Part shown: one piece after another, positions 38,032-47,287 of the stretch
Layout: every line of letters starts with the position of its first letter
Numbering within the stretch: position 1 is the first letter of the stretch
Assembly (NCBI RefSeq): GCF_025790165.1
Contig: NZ_CP094970.1
Coordinates: forward strand, 1,984,001-2,048,000
Length of the DNA: 64,000 nt
DNA from: Solicola gregarius
GTDB lineage: Bacteria > Actinomycetota > Actinomycetes > Propionibacteriales > Nocardioidaceae
Direction of reading: 5' to 3'
The notes under the pieces: model-generated
Database searches by the model: none
What the model was told of the DNA's origin: nothing
The model's input: the letters and a program-made list of their open reading frames with translations, nothing else
Position numbers and translations under genes: made by a program

Positions 38032-38827
38032 TCGTCCGGCTCCTCGCGGCGCCCACCCGTGTCGACAGAAACTCCTCCCAGGTACGCCGACCATGCGCGG
38101 CACTCGTCACGTTGAGGTTGTCGCCGGCACGGTACGCGCGCCCGGCCTTGCCCGGGATGCGCACCGGGAGCTTCGGGCGGCGCTTGCCACGCGCCCGCAG
38201 GTAGCCGTCGATCAGCTCGCGCAGCGAGTACACCTTCGGGCCGGCGAGATCGGCGACGCGTCCAGCCGGACGGTCGAGAACGAGCTCGACGATCCGGTCG
38301 GCGACCTCGCCGGAGTCGACCGGCTGGAAGCGAAGCCCGCCGGGAGCCGGGATGACCGGCAGCTTCGACATCTTCTCGACCAGGGTCAGCACCAGGTCGT
38401 CGAACTGAGCGGCGCGCAGGATCGTGTAGGGCACGCCCGACGCCACGATCGCGTCCTCGGCGGCATGCTGGGAACGTAACCAACCCACCGGCACCGCATC
38501 GGCGCCGATGACCGAGATGAAGACGAGGTGTTGCACACCCGCTCGGGCTGCGGCCTCGGCAAGATGCCCGGCGGCGACATCGTCACCCTTGTTACCGCCG
38601 GCGAGATGCACAACGACACGTACGTCCTCGAGCGCCGCCGCAACACCGGTGTCCGCGACCAGGTCGCCGGTCACGTACTCGATGCCGGCCTCGTCCTCTC
38701 GCTGGCTCCGGCTGAGGATCCGTAGGTCGAGCCCGGCGGCCCGAAGCTGCGGTACGACCTGTCGGCCGAGCGTTCCGGTGCCTCCCGTGACCAGGGTGCG
38801 TTCGGTGGAGTCGGTTGCCTTGCTCAT
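38021..38827 (-). CDS. NAD(P)-binding SDR/NmrA-type oxidoreductase
   Basis: A 268-residue atypical short-chain dehydrogenase: the N-terminal motif is LVTGGTGTLGRQVVPQL, with VVHLAGGNKGDD and LRAAQFDDLV further on. It lacks an obvious YxxxK pair, so it may be a redox sensor or quinone-type reductase. ATG 38827 has GAGGGGA upstream. It is divergent from an ECF sigma gene of a type that normally controls neighbouring oxidoreductase/epimerase genes, so it is the probable regulon member. Confidence 0.85.
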   Translation of the reverse strand: MSKATDSTERTLVTGGTGTLGRQVVPQLRAAGLDLRILSRSQREDEAGIEYVTGDLVADTGVAAALEDVRVVVHLAGGNKGDDVAAGHLAEAAARAGVQHLVFISVIGADAVPVGWLRSQHAAEDAIVASGVPYTILRAAQFDDLVLTLVEKMSKLPVIPAPGGLRFQPVDSGEVADRIVELVLDRPAGRVADLAGPKVYSLRELIDGYLRARGKRRPKLPVRIPGKAGRAYRAGDNLNVTSAAHGRRTWEEFLSTRVGAARSRTISS

Positions 38828-38952
38828 GATTGGTCCCCTCGTACGGTGGTGGAACACCGACGCGTGATGGCCGGCTTAGCCTTAGTGACCGGCCTCGCGT
38901 GAGATGTGTGACGAGGCGCCGGTCACAGCACCGGGTCAGGACAGGGAGATGG

Positions 38953-39831
38953 ATGGGCGCGATCACCGACGACGCTCGCCGCGCCGCACGCTTCGAGGAG
39001 CACCGCGGTCGGCTGCGCGCGATCGCCTACCGCATCCTCGGCTCTCCCGACGATGCGGACGACGCGGTCCAGGAAGCCTGGATCCGCTACGACCGCACCG
39101 ACACCGATGACGTCGCGAATCTCGGCAGCTGGCTGACCACTGTCGTGTCCCGGGTGTGCCTGAACCTGCTCGAGGCACGCCGGTCGCGGCCGCAGCCGAG
39201 CCTGCGAGCGGATCCCCCCGAGACGATCGCCCGGACGCCGGAGTCCGATCCCGAACACGAGGCGCTGCTCGCCGATTCCATCGGGCACGCCCTCCAGGTC
39301 GTGCTCGACACGTTGACTCCGGCCGAGCGGGTCGCCTTCGTACTGCACGACATCTTCACCGTGCCGTTCGACGACGTGGCGCCGATCGTCGACCGTAATG
39401 CGGCCACGACGCGCAAGCTCGCGAGCCGCGCACGGGTCCGGGTGAGCGAGCGTGGCGCAGCACTCCAGGTGGATCGAGTACGCCAGGCCATGGTCGTCGA
39501 CGCCTTCCTCACCGCAGCTCGCAACGCCGACTTCGAGGCGCTCCTCGCTGTACTCGATCCCGATGCAGAGCTACACGCCGACGACCGGGTGATCACCCTC
39601 GGCGCGAAGAGCTTCACTCGAGGTGCGGCGAAGGTCGCGGAGTTCGGCCGGTACGCGAAGGGTGCGACGCCTGTGCTCATCGACGATGTACCAGCAATGG
39701 CCTGGTACGTCGGTGGTCGAGCGCGGGTCGTCTACACCTTCACCGTGGTGGCGGACCGGATCACGGCGATCGAGCTCATCGGTGACCCGGACCGAATCGC
39801 GAAACTCGACCCGGTGGCGATCGGACACTGA
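38953..39831 (+). CDS. ECF sigma factor with SnoaL-like tail (SigJ/ECF41 type)
   Basis: A 292-residue sigma factor: region 2 is FEEHRGRLRAIAYRILGSPDDADDAVQEAWIRY, region 4 is LDTLTPAERVAFVLHDIFTVPFDDVAPIVDRNAATTRKLASRAR, and a C-terminal SnoaL-like domain follows (FLTAARNADFEALLAVLDPDAELHADD ... YTFTVVADRITAIELIGDPDRI). In this group the fused tail, rather than a separate anti-sigma factor, controls activity. ATG 38953 follows CAGGGAGA. It faces its likely target, the SDR gene. Confidence 0.88.
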   Translation: MGAITDDARRAARFEEHRGRLRAIAYRILGSPDDADDAVQEAWIRYDRTDTDDVANLGSWLTTVVSRVCLNLLEARRSRPQPSLRADPPETIARTPESDPEHEALLADSIGHALQVVLDTLTPAERVAFVLHDIFTVPFDDVAPIVDRNAATTRKLASRARVRVSERGAALQVDRVRQAMVVDAFLTAARNADFEALLAVLDPDAELHADDRVITLGAKSFTRGAAKVAEFGRYAKGATPVLIDDVPAMAWYVGGRARVVYTFTVVADRITAIELIGDPDRIAKLDPVAIGH

Positions 39832-39855
39832 CCCGGACCCACCCGGCGGGCCGGG

Positions 39856-42327
39856 TCACTCGCCCACCCCCAAGGCGGCCTTCGGGTCGTCGCGCAGTGC
39901 GAACCGTGTCGGCAGCCCGATCGAGCACCACCCGAGTGCCACCGCGATCGCGACGATCGTCAGGTAGATCGCGGATGGGGTGCTCGGCACGACGGAGCCG
40001 GTGAGGGCGACGCTGAACCCGATCAGCGGCGGCAGCGCGGCGAGGGTACCGGCGACGACTGCCGCAACGATGATGATCACCGTCTCGCGTCGCATCATCG
40101 CGCGCACCTGGTTCGGTCGCGCCCCGACGAGTCGGAGCAGCGCGAACTCGCGTACGCGAGCGGCCGTGGCCAGGACGAGCAGGTTCACGACCGCGATCCC
40201 GATGAACGCGAGCAGGGCGAGGTTCAACACCAACCCGAGCGTCTCGTCCCCCGACTGACCGTCGATCTGCGCGGTGGCGAACGCGTCGCGTTCGGTGATA
40301 GCGACGTCGTCGTACGGCTCGAGCGCCGCGGCCAGTTCGTCGTGGTCCGCGCCCGAGACCAACACGTAGTCGTTCAGTCCGCTGGTCGTGGCCGAACGTA
40401 CGACATCGTCGGGCAGCGTAACGTCGCCGAAGCCGAGGCCGCGGTCGTAGATCGCCACGACTCGCGCGTCGTACGGCGTGCCGTCACCGAGGTGCATCTC
40501 CACGTGGGACCCGATCGATGCACCGAACGCGTCTGCCGCGTACCGGCTCAGGGCGACCGTCCCGTCGGCCAGCCGGCTCAGGTCTCCACTGCGTACGTCG
40601 AGGTCCTGGTTCGCGTCGAGGCGCGTCGGTGAAACTCCCTGAGCCGGGAACGGCTCGGTGACGGGATCACCCAGCTCGTCGTACGTGACCAGCACCTGAG
40701 TCTGGGCGACCGGCGTCACGGACGCGCCTCGGACCTCCCGTGCGGCGTCGACCACCTCCGGTGCGATGCCGTCGGGGGCCACCAGGACGTTGTCGGCGAT
40801 GAGCCCGTCGTCGAGCTGCCCATCGGCCGCGTTCGCCGTGGTCGTCATGCCGAAGAGCTGTACGGCTGCGAGCGCAATGCCCATGACCAACGGGGTGGTG
40901 GCCGTGCCGAGTCGACGTGCGTGCGCACGCGCATTCGCGTCCGCGAGCCAACCGGCCGTCGAGCGACGGAATCCTAGCCGCGCCAACCCCCGCACCGTCG
41001 CGGTAAGTAGCAAGGGTCCGACGAGGGCGACGCCGATGACGAGCAGCAGAACGGAACCCGCGGCACCCCCGAGCGCGGTCGGCCCGCCGACGGCCAGAGG
41101 TACGACCAAGCCCAAGGTTGCTCCGGCGGCGATCGCAAGCCAACCGATGACCAGGCGAATGCGCCCGAGCCGAGCGGGTTCGGCCGCGGCGGTACGCAGC
41201 GCTTCGACCGGGCTGATCCGGTTCGCGCGGCGTGCGGCGATGATGCCTGCCAGCCAGGCGGCGACGACACAGCTCGCCACGGCGGCCACGACCGGAAGCG
41301 GTCCCATCACGAAGTCGAAGTCGGCCGGTACGAGGCCGAGGTCGACCAGTACGTGGCGAAGCCAGCGGCTCAGACCGATGCCCGGCAGCGTCCCGAGGGC
41401 CGCGGCCACGGCAGCGACCAGTACGGCTTCGGCGCCGATCAGCCGGTAGACCTGTCGGGGCGTTGCGGCAATCGCGCGCAGCAGCGCGAACTCGCGGCGT
41501 CGTTGCTGGACGGAGAGCCCGAGTGTGCTCGCCACGACGATGAGCACGATCAGCATCAGGGTGCCGCCGAAGGCGGTGCCGATCTGCACCAAGTACGACC
41601 GGGCGCCACCGAGGTCGACGACTTCGGCCTCCGCGCGGTCATCTCCCGTCGATACGTGCACCTGCGGGACTGCTCCCTCGATGCGGGACGCGAGGTCTCC
41701 CGGGTCGGTGCCCGGTTCCGGCAGGACGGCGGCGGCGTCGACGGCGTCGGGGTGGCCGGACAACGCCCGCACACCGGCGTCGGTGACGAACGCTTCGCCG
41801 CCGGAACCGGTGAGGCCGACGACGTGATACTCGGTGGTGACACCGCCGATCTCGATCTCGACCGTCTCACCCACCTGTGCGCCGAGACCCTCGGCGAGTA
41901 CGACGTCTCGGTCGCCGTGTGGTGGTCGCCCGTCGGTGAGCTCCGCCCCGTCCAAGGGCGCGGACGACCAACCGTGCACGTCCGCTCCGGTAGTCCCGTC
42001 CGGGGTACGCAGCCCTCCGCGTACGGTCACGTCGCCGATCGCCGTACGCACGCCGTCCACACTCGCGATGTCGGCGAGCTTCGACTCGGGAAGTCGGGAG
42101 TGTTCTGCAAACTGCAGATCGATGTCCTCGACGACGGGCAGTGCCTGTGGAGAGGTGACGACGATCGGCGCCGACGCGTACCGCTCGGGCTCCATCCCTC
42201 CACGTACGCCCGACTCCACGAGCAGCCCGCACGCGGTGATCAGTGCGGAGCCGCACAGCACGGCGACGAATGCGGCGACGAATCCCGTGCGATGCGCGCG
42301 GATGGTCTGCCATGCGAGCCACGGCAT
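39856..42327 (-). CDS. ABC transporter permease, FtsX family
   Basis: An 823-residue permease with two FtsX domains. The first (after helix 1 and an extracytoplasmic MacB-like region) is LIVLIVVASTLGLSVQQRRREFALLRAIAATPRQVYRLIGAE; the second near the C-terminus is FIGIAVVNLLVLATAARVREFALLRLVGARPNQVRAMMRRE. Such transporters export lipids, peptides or antibiotics, or work mechanically. ATG 42327 follows GGGGAG; upstream GTGs overlap the ATPase gene. Confidence 0.9.
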   Translation of the reverse strand: MPWLAWQTIRAHRTGFVAAFVAVLCGSALITACGLLVESGVRGGMEPERYASAPIVVTSPQALPVVEDIDLQFAEHSRLPESKLADIASVDGVRTAIGDVTVRGGLRTPDGTTGADVHGWSSAPLDGAELTDGRPPHGDRDVVLAEGLGAQVGETVEIEIGGVTTEYHVVGLTGSGGEAFVTDAGVRALSGHPDAVDAAAVLPEPGTDPGDLASRIEGAVPQVHVSTGDDRAEAEVVDLGGARSYLVQIGTAFGGTLMLIVLIVVASTLGLSVQQRRREFALLRAIAATPRQVYRLIGAEAVLVAAVAAALGTLPGIGLSRWLRHVLVDLGLVPADFDFVMGPLPVVAAVASCVVAAWLAGIIAARRANRISPVEALRTAAAEPARLGRIRLVIGWLAIAAGATLGLVVPLAVGGPTALGGAAGSVLLLVIGVALVGPLLLTATVRGLARLGFRRSTAGWLADANARAHARRLGTATTPLVMGIALAAVQLFGMTTTANAADGQLDDGLIADNVLVAPDGIAPEVVDAAREVRGASVTPVAQTQVLVTYDELGDPVTEPFPAQGVSPTRLDANQDLDVRSGDLSRLADGTVALSRYAADAFGASIGSHVEMHLGDGTPYDARVVAIYDRGLGFGDVTLPDDVVRSATTSGLNDYVLVSGADHDELAAALEPYDDVAITERDAFATAQIDGQSGDETLGLVLNLALLAFIGIAVVNLLVLATAARVREFALLRLVGARPNQVRAMMRRETVIIIVAAVVAGTLAALPPLIGFSVALTGSVVPSTPSAIYLTIVAIAVALGWCSIGLPTRFALRDDPKAALGVGE

Positions 42328-42329
42328 GC

Positions 42330-43082
42330 TCACCACTCCCCGAGGTGGGACATGCGCTCGGCGATGCGCTCAGCACTCTGCCGTGGGAGCTGGTCGACGA
42401 TGCGGCCGTCCGCGAGGAACAGCACGGTGTCGGCGTACGAAGCGGCGACCGGATCGTGGGTGACCATCAGCGCGGTCTGCTGCAGTCGATCGACCGCACG
42501 CCGCAGCACGCCGAGGACCGTTCGTGCCGTCCGAGTATCGAGCGCTCCGGTCGGCTCGTCCAGGAACATCGCATCGGGTCGGGTGACGAGGGCGCGCGCC
42601 AAGGCGACCCGCTGCTGCTGCCCGCCCGACAGCGCGGCCGGCCGCCGGTCGAGCGGTACGTCGAGCTCGACGGAGCGCACGACGTCACCGATGAGCCGCC
42701 GGTCGTACGAGCGGTCCGCCAGGCGAAGTGGGAGCGCGATGTTCTGCTCGACCGTGAGCGCGTCGAGCAGGTTGTACGCCTGGAACACGAAGCCCACCCG
42801 CTCGCGGCGGATTTTCGTGAGTGCGGACTCCTTCAGTCCGGCAAGGTCGGCATCACCGAGGAGGACCCGACCCGACGTCGGACGGTCCAGACCGGACGCG
42901 CAATGCAGCAGTGTGCTCTTGCCGGATCCCGACGGTCCCATCACCGCCGTGAAGCTGCCGACCGGCAGCTCGACCGATACTCCGTCCAACGCATGAACGG
43001 CGGCGCTTCCCCGCCCGTACGTCTTGCGAACCTCATCGAGCCGTACGGCAGAAGAGGTGGCTGTCTTGGTGGCAGTGTGCAT
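42330..43082 (-). CDS. ABC transporter ATP-binding protein (LolD/MacB type)
   Basis: A 250-residue ATPase: Walker A GPSGSGKST, Q-loop FVFQAYNLLDALTV, signature LSGGQQQRVALARAL, Walker B AMFLDEPTGALD and the H-loop MVTHDPV. It precedes the permease by two bases and is certainly its partner. A short inverted repeat TTCGA/TCGAA (43084-43102) lies just upstream and might be an operator. Confidence 0.93.
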   Translation of the reverse strand: MHTATKTATSSAVRLDEVRKTYGRGSAAVHALDGVSVELPVGSFTAVMGPSGSGKSTLLHCASGLDRPTSGRVLLGDADLAGLKESALTKIRRERVGFVFQAYNLLDALTVEQNIALPLRLADRSYDRRLIGDVVRSVELDVPLDRRPAALSGGQQQRVALARALVTRPDAMFLDEPTGALDTRTARTVLGVLRRAVDRLQQTALMVTHDPVAASYADTVLFLADGRIVDQLPRQSAERIAERMSHLGEW

Positions 43083-43162
43083 GTTTCGACGCTATGCATC
43101 GAAGCGCCGTCACACACCGGGCCCAGCCACCGAATCGGGGTGTAGCCAGCCATACCGTCGCG

Positions 43163-43722
43163 CTACGCGGGTGCGTAGCTCGCATACGTGATGCCGCTGC
43201 GGAACGACTTCGCGTCGACCAGGCGCAGCCGCGGTAGCTCGAACCCTTCAGGGAACAGCCTGCGGCCGCCGCCCTGCACGACCGGGTACGTGAACAGCCG
43301 GTACTCGTCGACGAGGCCCGCCGCGATCAGTGTGTGGCACAGCGTGATGCTGCCGGTGGTGACGATGTCCCTGCCCGGTTCGCTCTTGAGCGCACGTACC
43401 TGCTCGATCGGGTCACCGGACAGCACGGTCGAGCTCTGCCACTGCGGGTCGTCGATCGTGGACGACACGACGTACTTCTGTACCTGGTTGAGGTAGTCCG
43501 TGATGCCCGTCTGGTCCTCGCTCTGCTCCGGCCAGTAGGAGCGCAGGTCCTCGAACGTTCGGCGCCGGCGAGGAATCCGTCTGCCCGTCCGTCCTGGCTG
43601 TGCAGCTCCTCCATCAGGTCGGAGTTGTCCACGTCGCCCTGCCCTTGCGGGTCGAACCACTCCCCGAGCATCTCGATGGAGCCGTCCAGGGTGATGTTCT
43701 GGGTGATCGCGAGCGTACGCAT
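43163..43722 (-). pseudogene. Dihydrofolate reductase-like (RibD_C) gene with a frameshift
   Basis: From ATG 43722 the frame reads MRTLAITQNITLDGSIEMLG ... DGRADGFLAGAE, the usual N-terminus of the DHFR-like family. The rest, RTFEDLRSYWPEQSEDQTGITDYL ... LVDEYRLFTYPVVQGGGRRLFPEG, continues in another frame. The break is near 43561-43568, where one base seems lost (expected GRRTFEDL). Either a recent mutation or a sequencing error; apart from that base the sequence looks fully intact. Confidence 0.85.
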
Positions 43723-43951
43723 GGCTTCTCCCGTCGTCGTCCGAATAGGCAGGCGGCATCGCCCCCGGTGGGCAGACGGAACGGGACGCCGATGATCATC
43801 GGGCGATCACGGCCAGATGCCTGCGGCGAAGCTTGGCACGTCGGTTAAGATCGCTACGTGGGGGTAACAGTGGCGTGTGCCGCGCCTGACGGCACCATTG
43901 AATCGACAAAGCAGCGAGTAGCTCGGGCGTCGCGAGGCGGCGGGAACTCGT

Positions 43952-45124
43952 ATGTACCTGCTTGAGAATCCGACCAAGTCGTACGCGTGGGGCAGCCGAA
44001 CCTTGATTGCCGAGCTGCTCGGCACGGCAGCGTCCGAGCAGCCGCAGGCGGAGCTGTGGATCGGTGCCCATCCGACGTCTCCGTCGGAGCTCGTCGACTC
44101 GCGGCATGATCTGCACAGCCTGGTCGAATCGGATCCGGCGGGCGTTCTCGGCCCGCACGTACGCGCCGCGTTCGGTGACCGCCTGCCGTACCTGCTGAAG
44201 GTGCTCGCGGTCGACCGACCGCTGTCGCTGCAGGTGCATCCCGACCAGCACCAGGCGACGGTCGGCTTCGACGCCGACCGCCGCGCGCCGGCTACCGACC
44301 GAGTGTTCAAGGACCCGAACCACAAGGCCGAGCTCGCGTACGCCGTGACACCCTTCGAGGCGTTGTGTGGATTCCGCCCGGTCGCTGCGGCCCGGGAGAC
44401 GTTCGCCTGGCTCGCGCGGCGGATGCCCGGGATGCGGGAGTTCGGCCAGCTGGCACATCTGCTCGACGGCCCCGATGATCGCGTCGCGCTGCGGGCGGCA
44501 TGCCGCCACATCGCCGGCCTGTCCACCGACGACGTCGCCGCGATGATCGACTGCCTACCGAGCGCCGCAACGAACTCCCCCGACCCGTCGTTGCACACCG
44601 CCGCCGACTTCGCGCAGTCGTACCCCAGTGATGCTGCCGTGCTGCTCGCGATCCTGATGAGGCATGTCTCGCTCGCGCCCGGCGAGGCGCTCGGCGTCGA
44701 GCCCGGAACACCGCACACATACCTGCGCGGCGGCATCGTCGAGCTGACGACGTGCTCGGACAACACGATCCGGGCGGGACTCACCGACAAGCCGACCGAC
44801 GTCGAGCAGTTCCTCGAGGTACTGACGTACCGCCCGCTCGCTTCGGCGACGCTGGCGTCGCGCCGGGTCGGCGTCGCGGAGCGCAGCTACACGACCGGGC
44901 ACCCGGAGTTCGAGCTCTCGGTGCTTCGGCTCGATCCCGGCCTCACTGTGCGTTGGGAGCCGAAGCCCCGGGCCGTGCTCGTGCTCGACGGCAAGATCTC
45001 CGTCACCGACAGCACCGGGACGAGCGAGCTCGGTCGGGGTGAGTCGGTCTTCGTGCCCGCCGACACCGGCCCGGTCGTAGTAGCGGGTGACGGCCTCGCC
45101 GTGCAGGCGATGACCGGGGTGTGA
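43952..45124 (+). CDS. manA: Mannose-6-phosphate isomerase, class I
   Basis: Interconverts fructose 6-phosphate and mannose 6-phosphate for GDP-mannose and mannolipid synthesis. The 390-residue protein starts LENPTKSYAWGSRTLIAELLG, has the zinc site SLQVHPDQHQA and the motif FKDPNHKAELAYAVTPFEALCGFRP, and EPGTPHTYLRGGIVELTTCSDNTIRAG. Length is normal. It overlaps the next gene by four bases. Confidence 0.95.
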   Translation: MYLLENPTKSYAWGSRTLIAELLGTAASEQPQAELWIGAHPTSPSELVDSRHDLHSLVESDPAGVLGPHVRAAFGDRLPYLLKVLAVDRPLSLQVHPDQHQATVGFDADRRAPATDRVFKDPNHKAELAYAVTPFEALCGFRPVAAARETFAWLARRMPGMREFGQLAHLLDGPDDRVALRAACRHIAGLSTDDVAAMIDCLPSAATNSPDPSLHTAADFAQSYPSDAAVLLAILMRHVSLAPGEALGVEPGTPHTYLRGGIVELTTCSDNTIRAGLTDKPTDVEQFLEVLTYRPLASATLASRRVGVAERSYTTGHPEFELSVLRLDPGLTVRWEPKPRAVLVLDGKISVTDSTGTSELGRGESVFVPADTGPVVVAGDGLAVQAMTGV

Positions 45125-46686
45125 CCGTGCACGTCGGGGGACTACGACCAGCAAAGCGCCCGATCGGGGCGATCACGACACGACGGCCGGGCTGGCGATC
45201 GGCCGTGCCCGGAGTACTGCTCGCGGCGATCCTCGCGGTTCTCGTACGCGTGCCGTTCGTCGGTCGACCCGCGTTCCCGGACGAGTCCGGCCTACTCCTC
45301 GTCGCGCGGCAGTGGCACAACGGTGGACCGTCTCTGTACGGCGACCTGTGGATCGACCGGCCGCCGCTGCTCGTCGCGTACTGGTGGGTCGCCGACCTGC
45401 TCGGTGGTGTGGGTGCCGCCCGGCTGATGGGCTGTGCCGCCATCGCGGTCGCCGTGATAGCCGCGGGCTGGGCAGGCTGGGTCATCGGTGAGCGCCGGGG
45501 CGCGTACTGGGCCGCGGGCTCGACCGCCGCGCTGCTCGGCTCGCCCCTGATGGCGACGAACGCGATCAACGGCGAACTGCTCGCCGCACCGTTCGTGCTG
45601 CTCAGCTGTGCGCTGACGCTGACCGCCGTACGACGAACGTGGTCGGTCCGGTTCGAGGTCATGCTCGCCGTCTTCGCCGGCGTGGTCGGCTCGTGCGCGT
45701 TGCTGATCAAGCAGAACTTCGCGGATGCCCTGATCTTCGCGGTGGTGCTCCTCGTCGTCTCGGGCGTACGCAGCGACCTGACCTGGCGGCGGGCCCGGCG
45801 CATCCTCGGGTGGGGAGTCACCGGCGCCGCGATCCCGCTGCTGCTCACCGTGCTCTGGGCCGAGGCGGCCGGGCATGGCTTCGGCGATTTGTGGCACGCG
45901 CTGTACGGGTTCCGCTCCGATGCCGTACACACGATCGCGACGCAGAGCTTCTCCGCGCCGGCGGAGCGACTGGTGCGCCTGGTCGGAGTCGGCATCATCA
46001 GCGGGATCGTGCTGCTCAGCCTGCGATATCTGTCGACGATCCGGCGCGCGATTCGTGGCGACGCGTCGTTGGCGGTCGCGACCGCGGCGATGCTGACGTT
46101 CGGGTACGTCGCGGTGTTGGCCGGCGGCAGCTTCTGGCTGCACTACCTGATCGGTCTCGTGCCCGCAGTGGCCCTTGCGGCCGCGCAGCTCGGCGCGTTC
46201 TCTCCCCGTCACCTGCTCAGCCGCGCGGCGATCGGCGTGGTGATCGCAGCGGCGGCCATCACCCCGGTGGCAGGAGTCGCGAGCGGGGCGATGGCCGACG
46301 ACCCGACCGAGACGGCGGTGACGTCGTATCTTCAAGACGCTCGGCTGGACGACGACAAGGTGATCATCGCGTACGGTCACGCGAACGTCCTCGAGGCGGC
46401 GGGACTCGAGCCCGGCTATCCCTACCTGTGGAGCCTTCCTCTCCGGGTGCTCGATCCGGACCTCGACCTGATGACGTCGACCCTCTCCGGCCCGAACGCC
46501 CCGACGTGGTTCGTCGGCTGGGAGCCGCTCAACTCGTGGGGCATCGACGAACACGGCCGACTGGAGTCTGCGCTCGACGAGAACTACCGCGAGGTCGCCA
46601 AGATCTGCGATGTGGAGATCTATCTGCGCGACGGCGCCGACCGTGACACCCCGCCCGAGCCGACGGTCGACTGTCCCAAGCCGTAG
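45121..46686 (+). CDS. Polytopic membrane glycosyltransferase (GT39/GT87-like)
   Basis: A 521-residue protein with about 10 helices. After the first helix comes FVGRPAFPDESGLLLVARQW, with the acidic D-E pair at the first extracytoplasmic loop typical of GT-C polyprenyl-phosphate-sugar transferases. The C-terminal ~120 residues are soluble and outside. Being coupled to manA (GTGA overlap), it likely uses a mannose-derived polyprenyl donor; that is inference. Confidence 0.75.
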   Translation: MTVHVGGLRPAKRPIGAITTRRPGWRSAVPGVLLAAILAVLVRVPFVGRPAFPDESGLLLVARQWHNGGPSLYGDLWIDRPPLLVAYWWVADLLGGVGAARLMGCAAIAVAVIAAGWAGWVIGERRGAYWAAGSTAALLGSPLMATNAINGELLAAPFVLLSCALTLTAVRRTWSVRFEVMLAVFAGVVGSCALLIKQNFADALIFAVVLLVVSGVRSDLTWRRARRILGWGVTGAAIPLLLTVLWAEAAGHGFGDLWHALYGFRSDAVHTIATQSFSAPAERLVRLVGVGIISGIVLLSLRYLSTIRRAIRGDASLAVATAAMLTFGYVAVLAGGSFWLHYLIGLVPAVALAAAQLGAFSPRHLLSRAAIGVVIAAAAITPVAGVASGAMADDPTETAVTSYLQDARLDDDKVIIAYGHANVLEAAGLEPGYPYLWSLPLRVLDPDLDLMTSTLSGPNAPTWFVGWEPLNSWGIDEHGRLESALDENYREVAKICDVEIYLRDGADRDTPPEPTVDCPKP

Positions 46687-47032
46687 AGCGCCTGCTCGAG
46701 GTCCGGCGTCGCGGGAGGTTCTGCCTGCGTAAGCCAGAAGCGGGGTCCACGCCGCCGGACCCTCCGAGTCACGTCACCGGCCGGTACGGCATGTCTCGCC
46801 GGAACCGGCGAGCGGAAACACCACTGCACTCCGGCAGCAGAACCGAGACGGACGCGACGAGTGGTGGGTGGATTCACCGATCGCAGGCGGGACGTGCTGC
46901 CGGCCGAACGCGAGGTCATTGTCCTCCCGTGCGTGCGAGAGCGTCAAGGCTTGCACAGGATCGCCGCGGCCGTCTGAATCGGCGCGAGTGGGTACCCGAT
47001 CGGTGAGGTACGACCGGAGAAGGGAGGTCCGG
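46687..47032. promoter_or_regulatory. 346-bp gap with a SigB-type promoter candidate
   Basis: No gene is seen here. Near its end, GTCT (46972-46975) and GGGTAC (46990-46995) are separated by 14 bases, which fits the GNNT-N14-16-GGGTAY form recognised by SigB/SigF-type factors. It would drive the small membrane gene at 47033. A sigma factor of that family is encoded next door, on the other strand. Confidence 0.5.
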
Positions 47033-47287
47033 ATGGCCGGCCACACCGTGCACCTGGGCAGTCATGAGCTGCACTGGCAGGGGCACCAGGAACGGCACAA
47101 CGTCAGCGACGTGATGATCACCTGCGTGGTGATCGGACTGGCGTTCACCGCGTTCTCGATCGTGATGATGCGTACGGGTACGTACGACTCGATGCCCTGG
47201 CACACCCTCGCGGTAGCGATCGGAATCCCGTCCGCACTCATGGCATCGTTCGTGTGCCTGCGTCGCGGCTGGGAGGACACGCACTAG
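47033..47287 (+). CDS. Small two-helix membrane protein
   Basis: An 84-residue protein: a polar, His-rich N-terminus (GHTVHLGSHELHWQGHQERHN), then two hydrophobic helices (VMITCVVIGLAFTAFSIVMM and LAVAIGIPSALMASFVCL). No family recognised. ATG 47033 follows AGGGAGG. Its last 50 bases overlap the 3' end of the convergent SigB-type gene. The start is far better supported than the longer open frame upstream. Confidence 0.7.
   Translation: MAGHTVHLGSHELHWQGHQERHNVSDVMITCVVIGLAFTAFSIVMMRTGTYDSMPWHTLAVAIGIPSALMASFVCLRRGWEDTH

Noticed and set aside
38828-38952. An ECF41-type TGTCACA/CGTC promoter in the SDR-sigma gap
   Set aside because: Pieces such as TCACACA and CGTC occur but not in the expected order and spacing.
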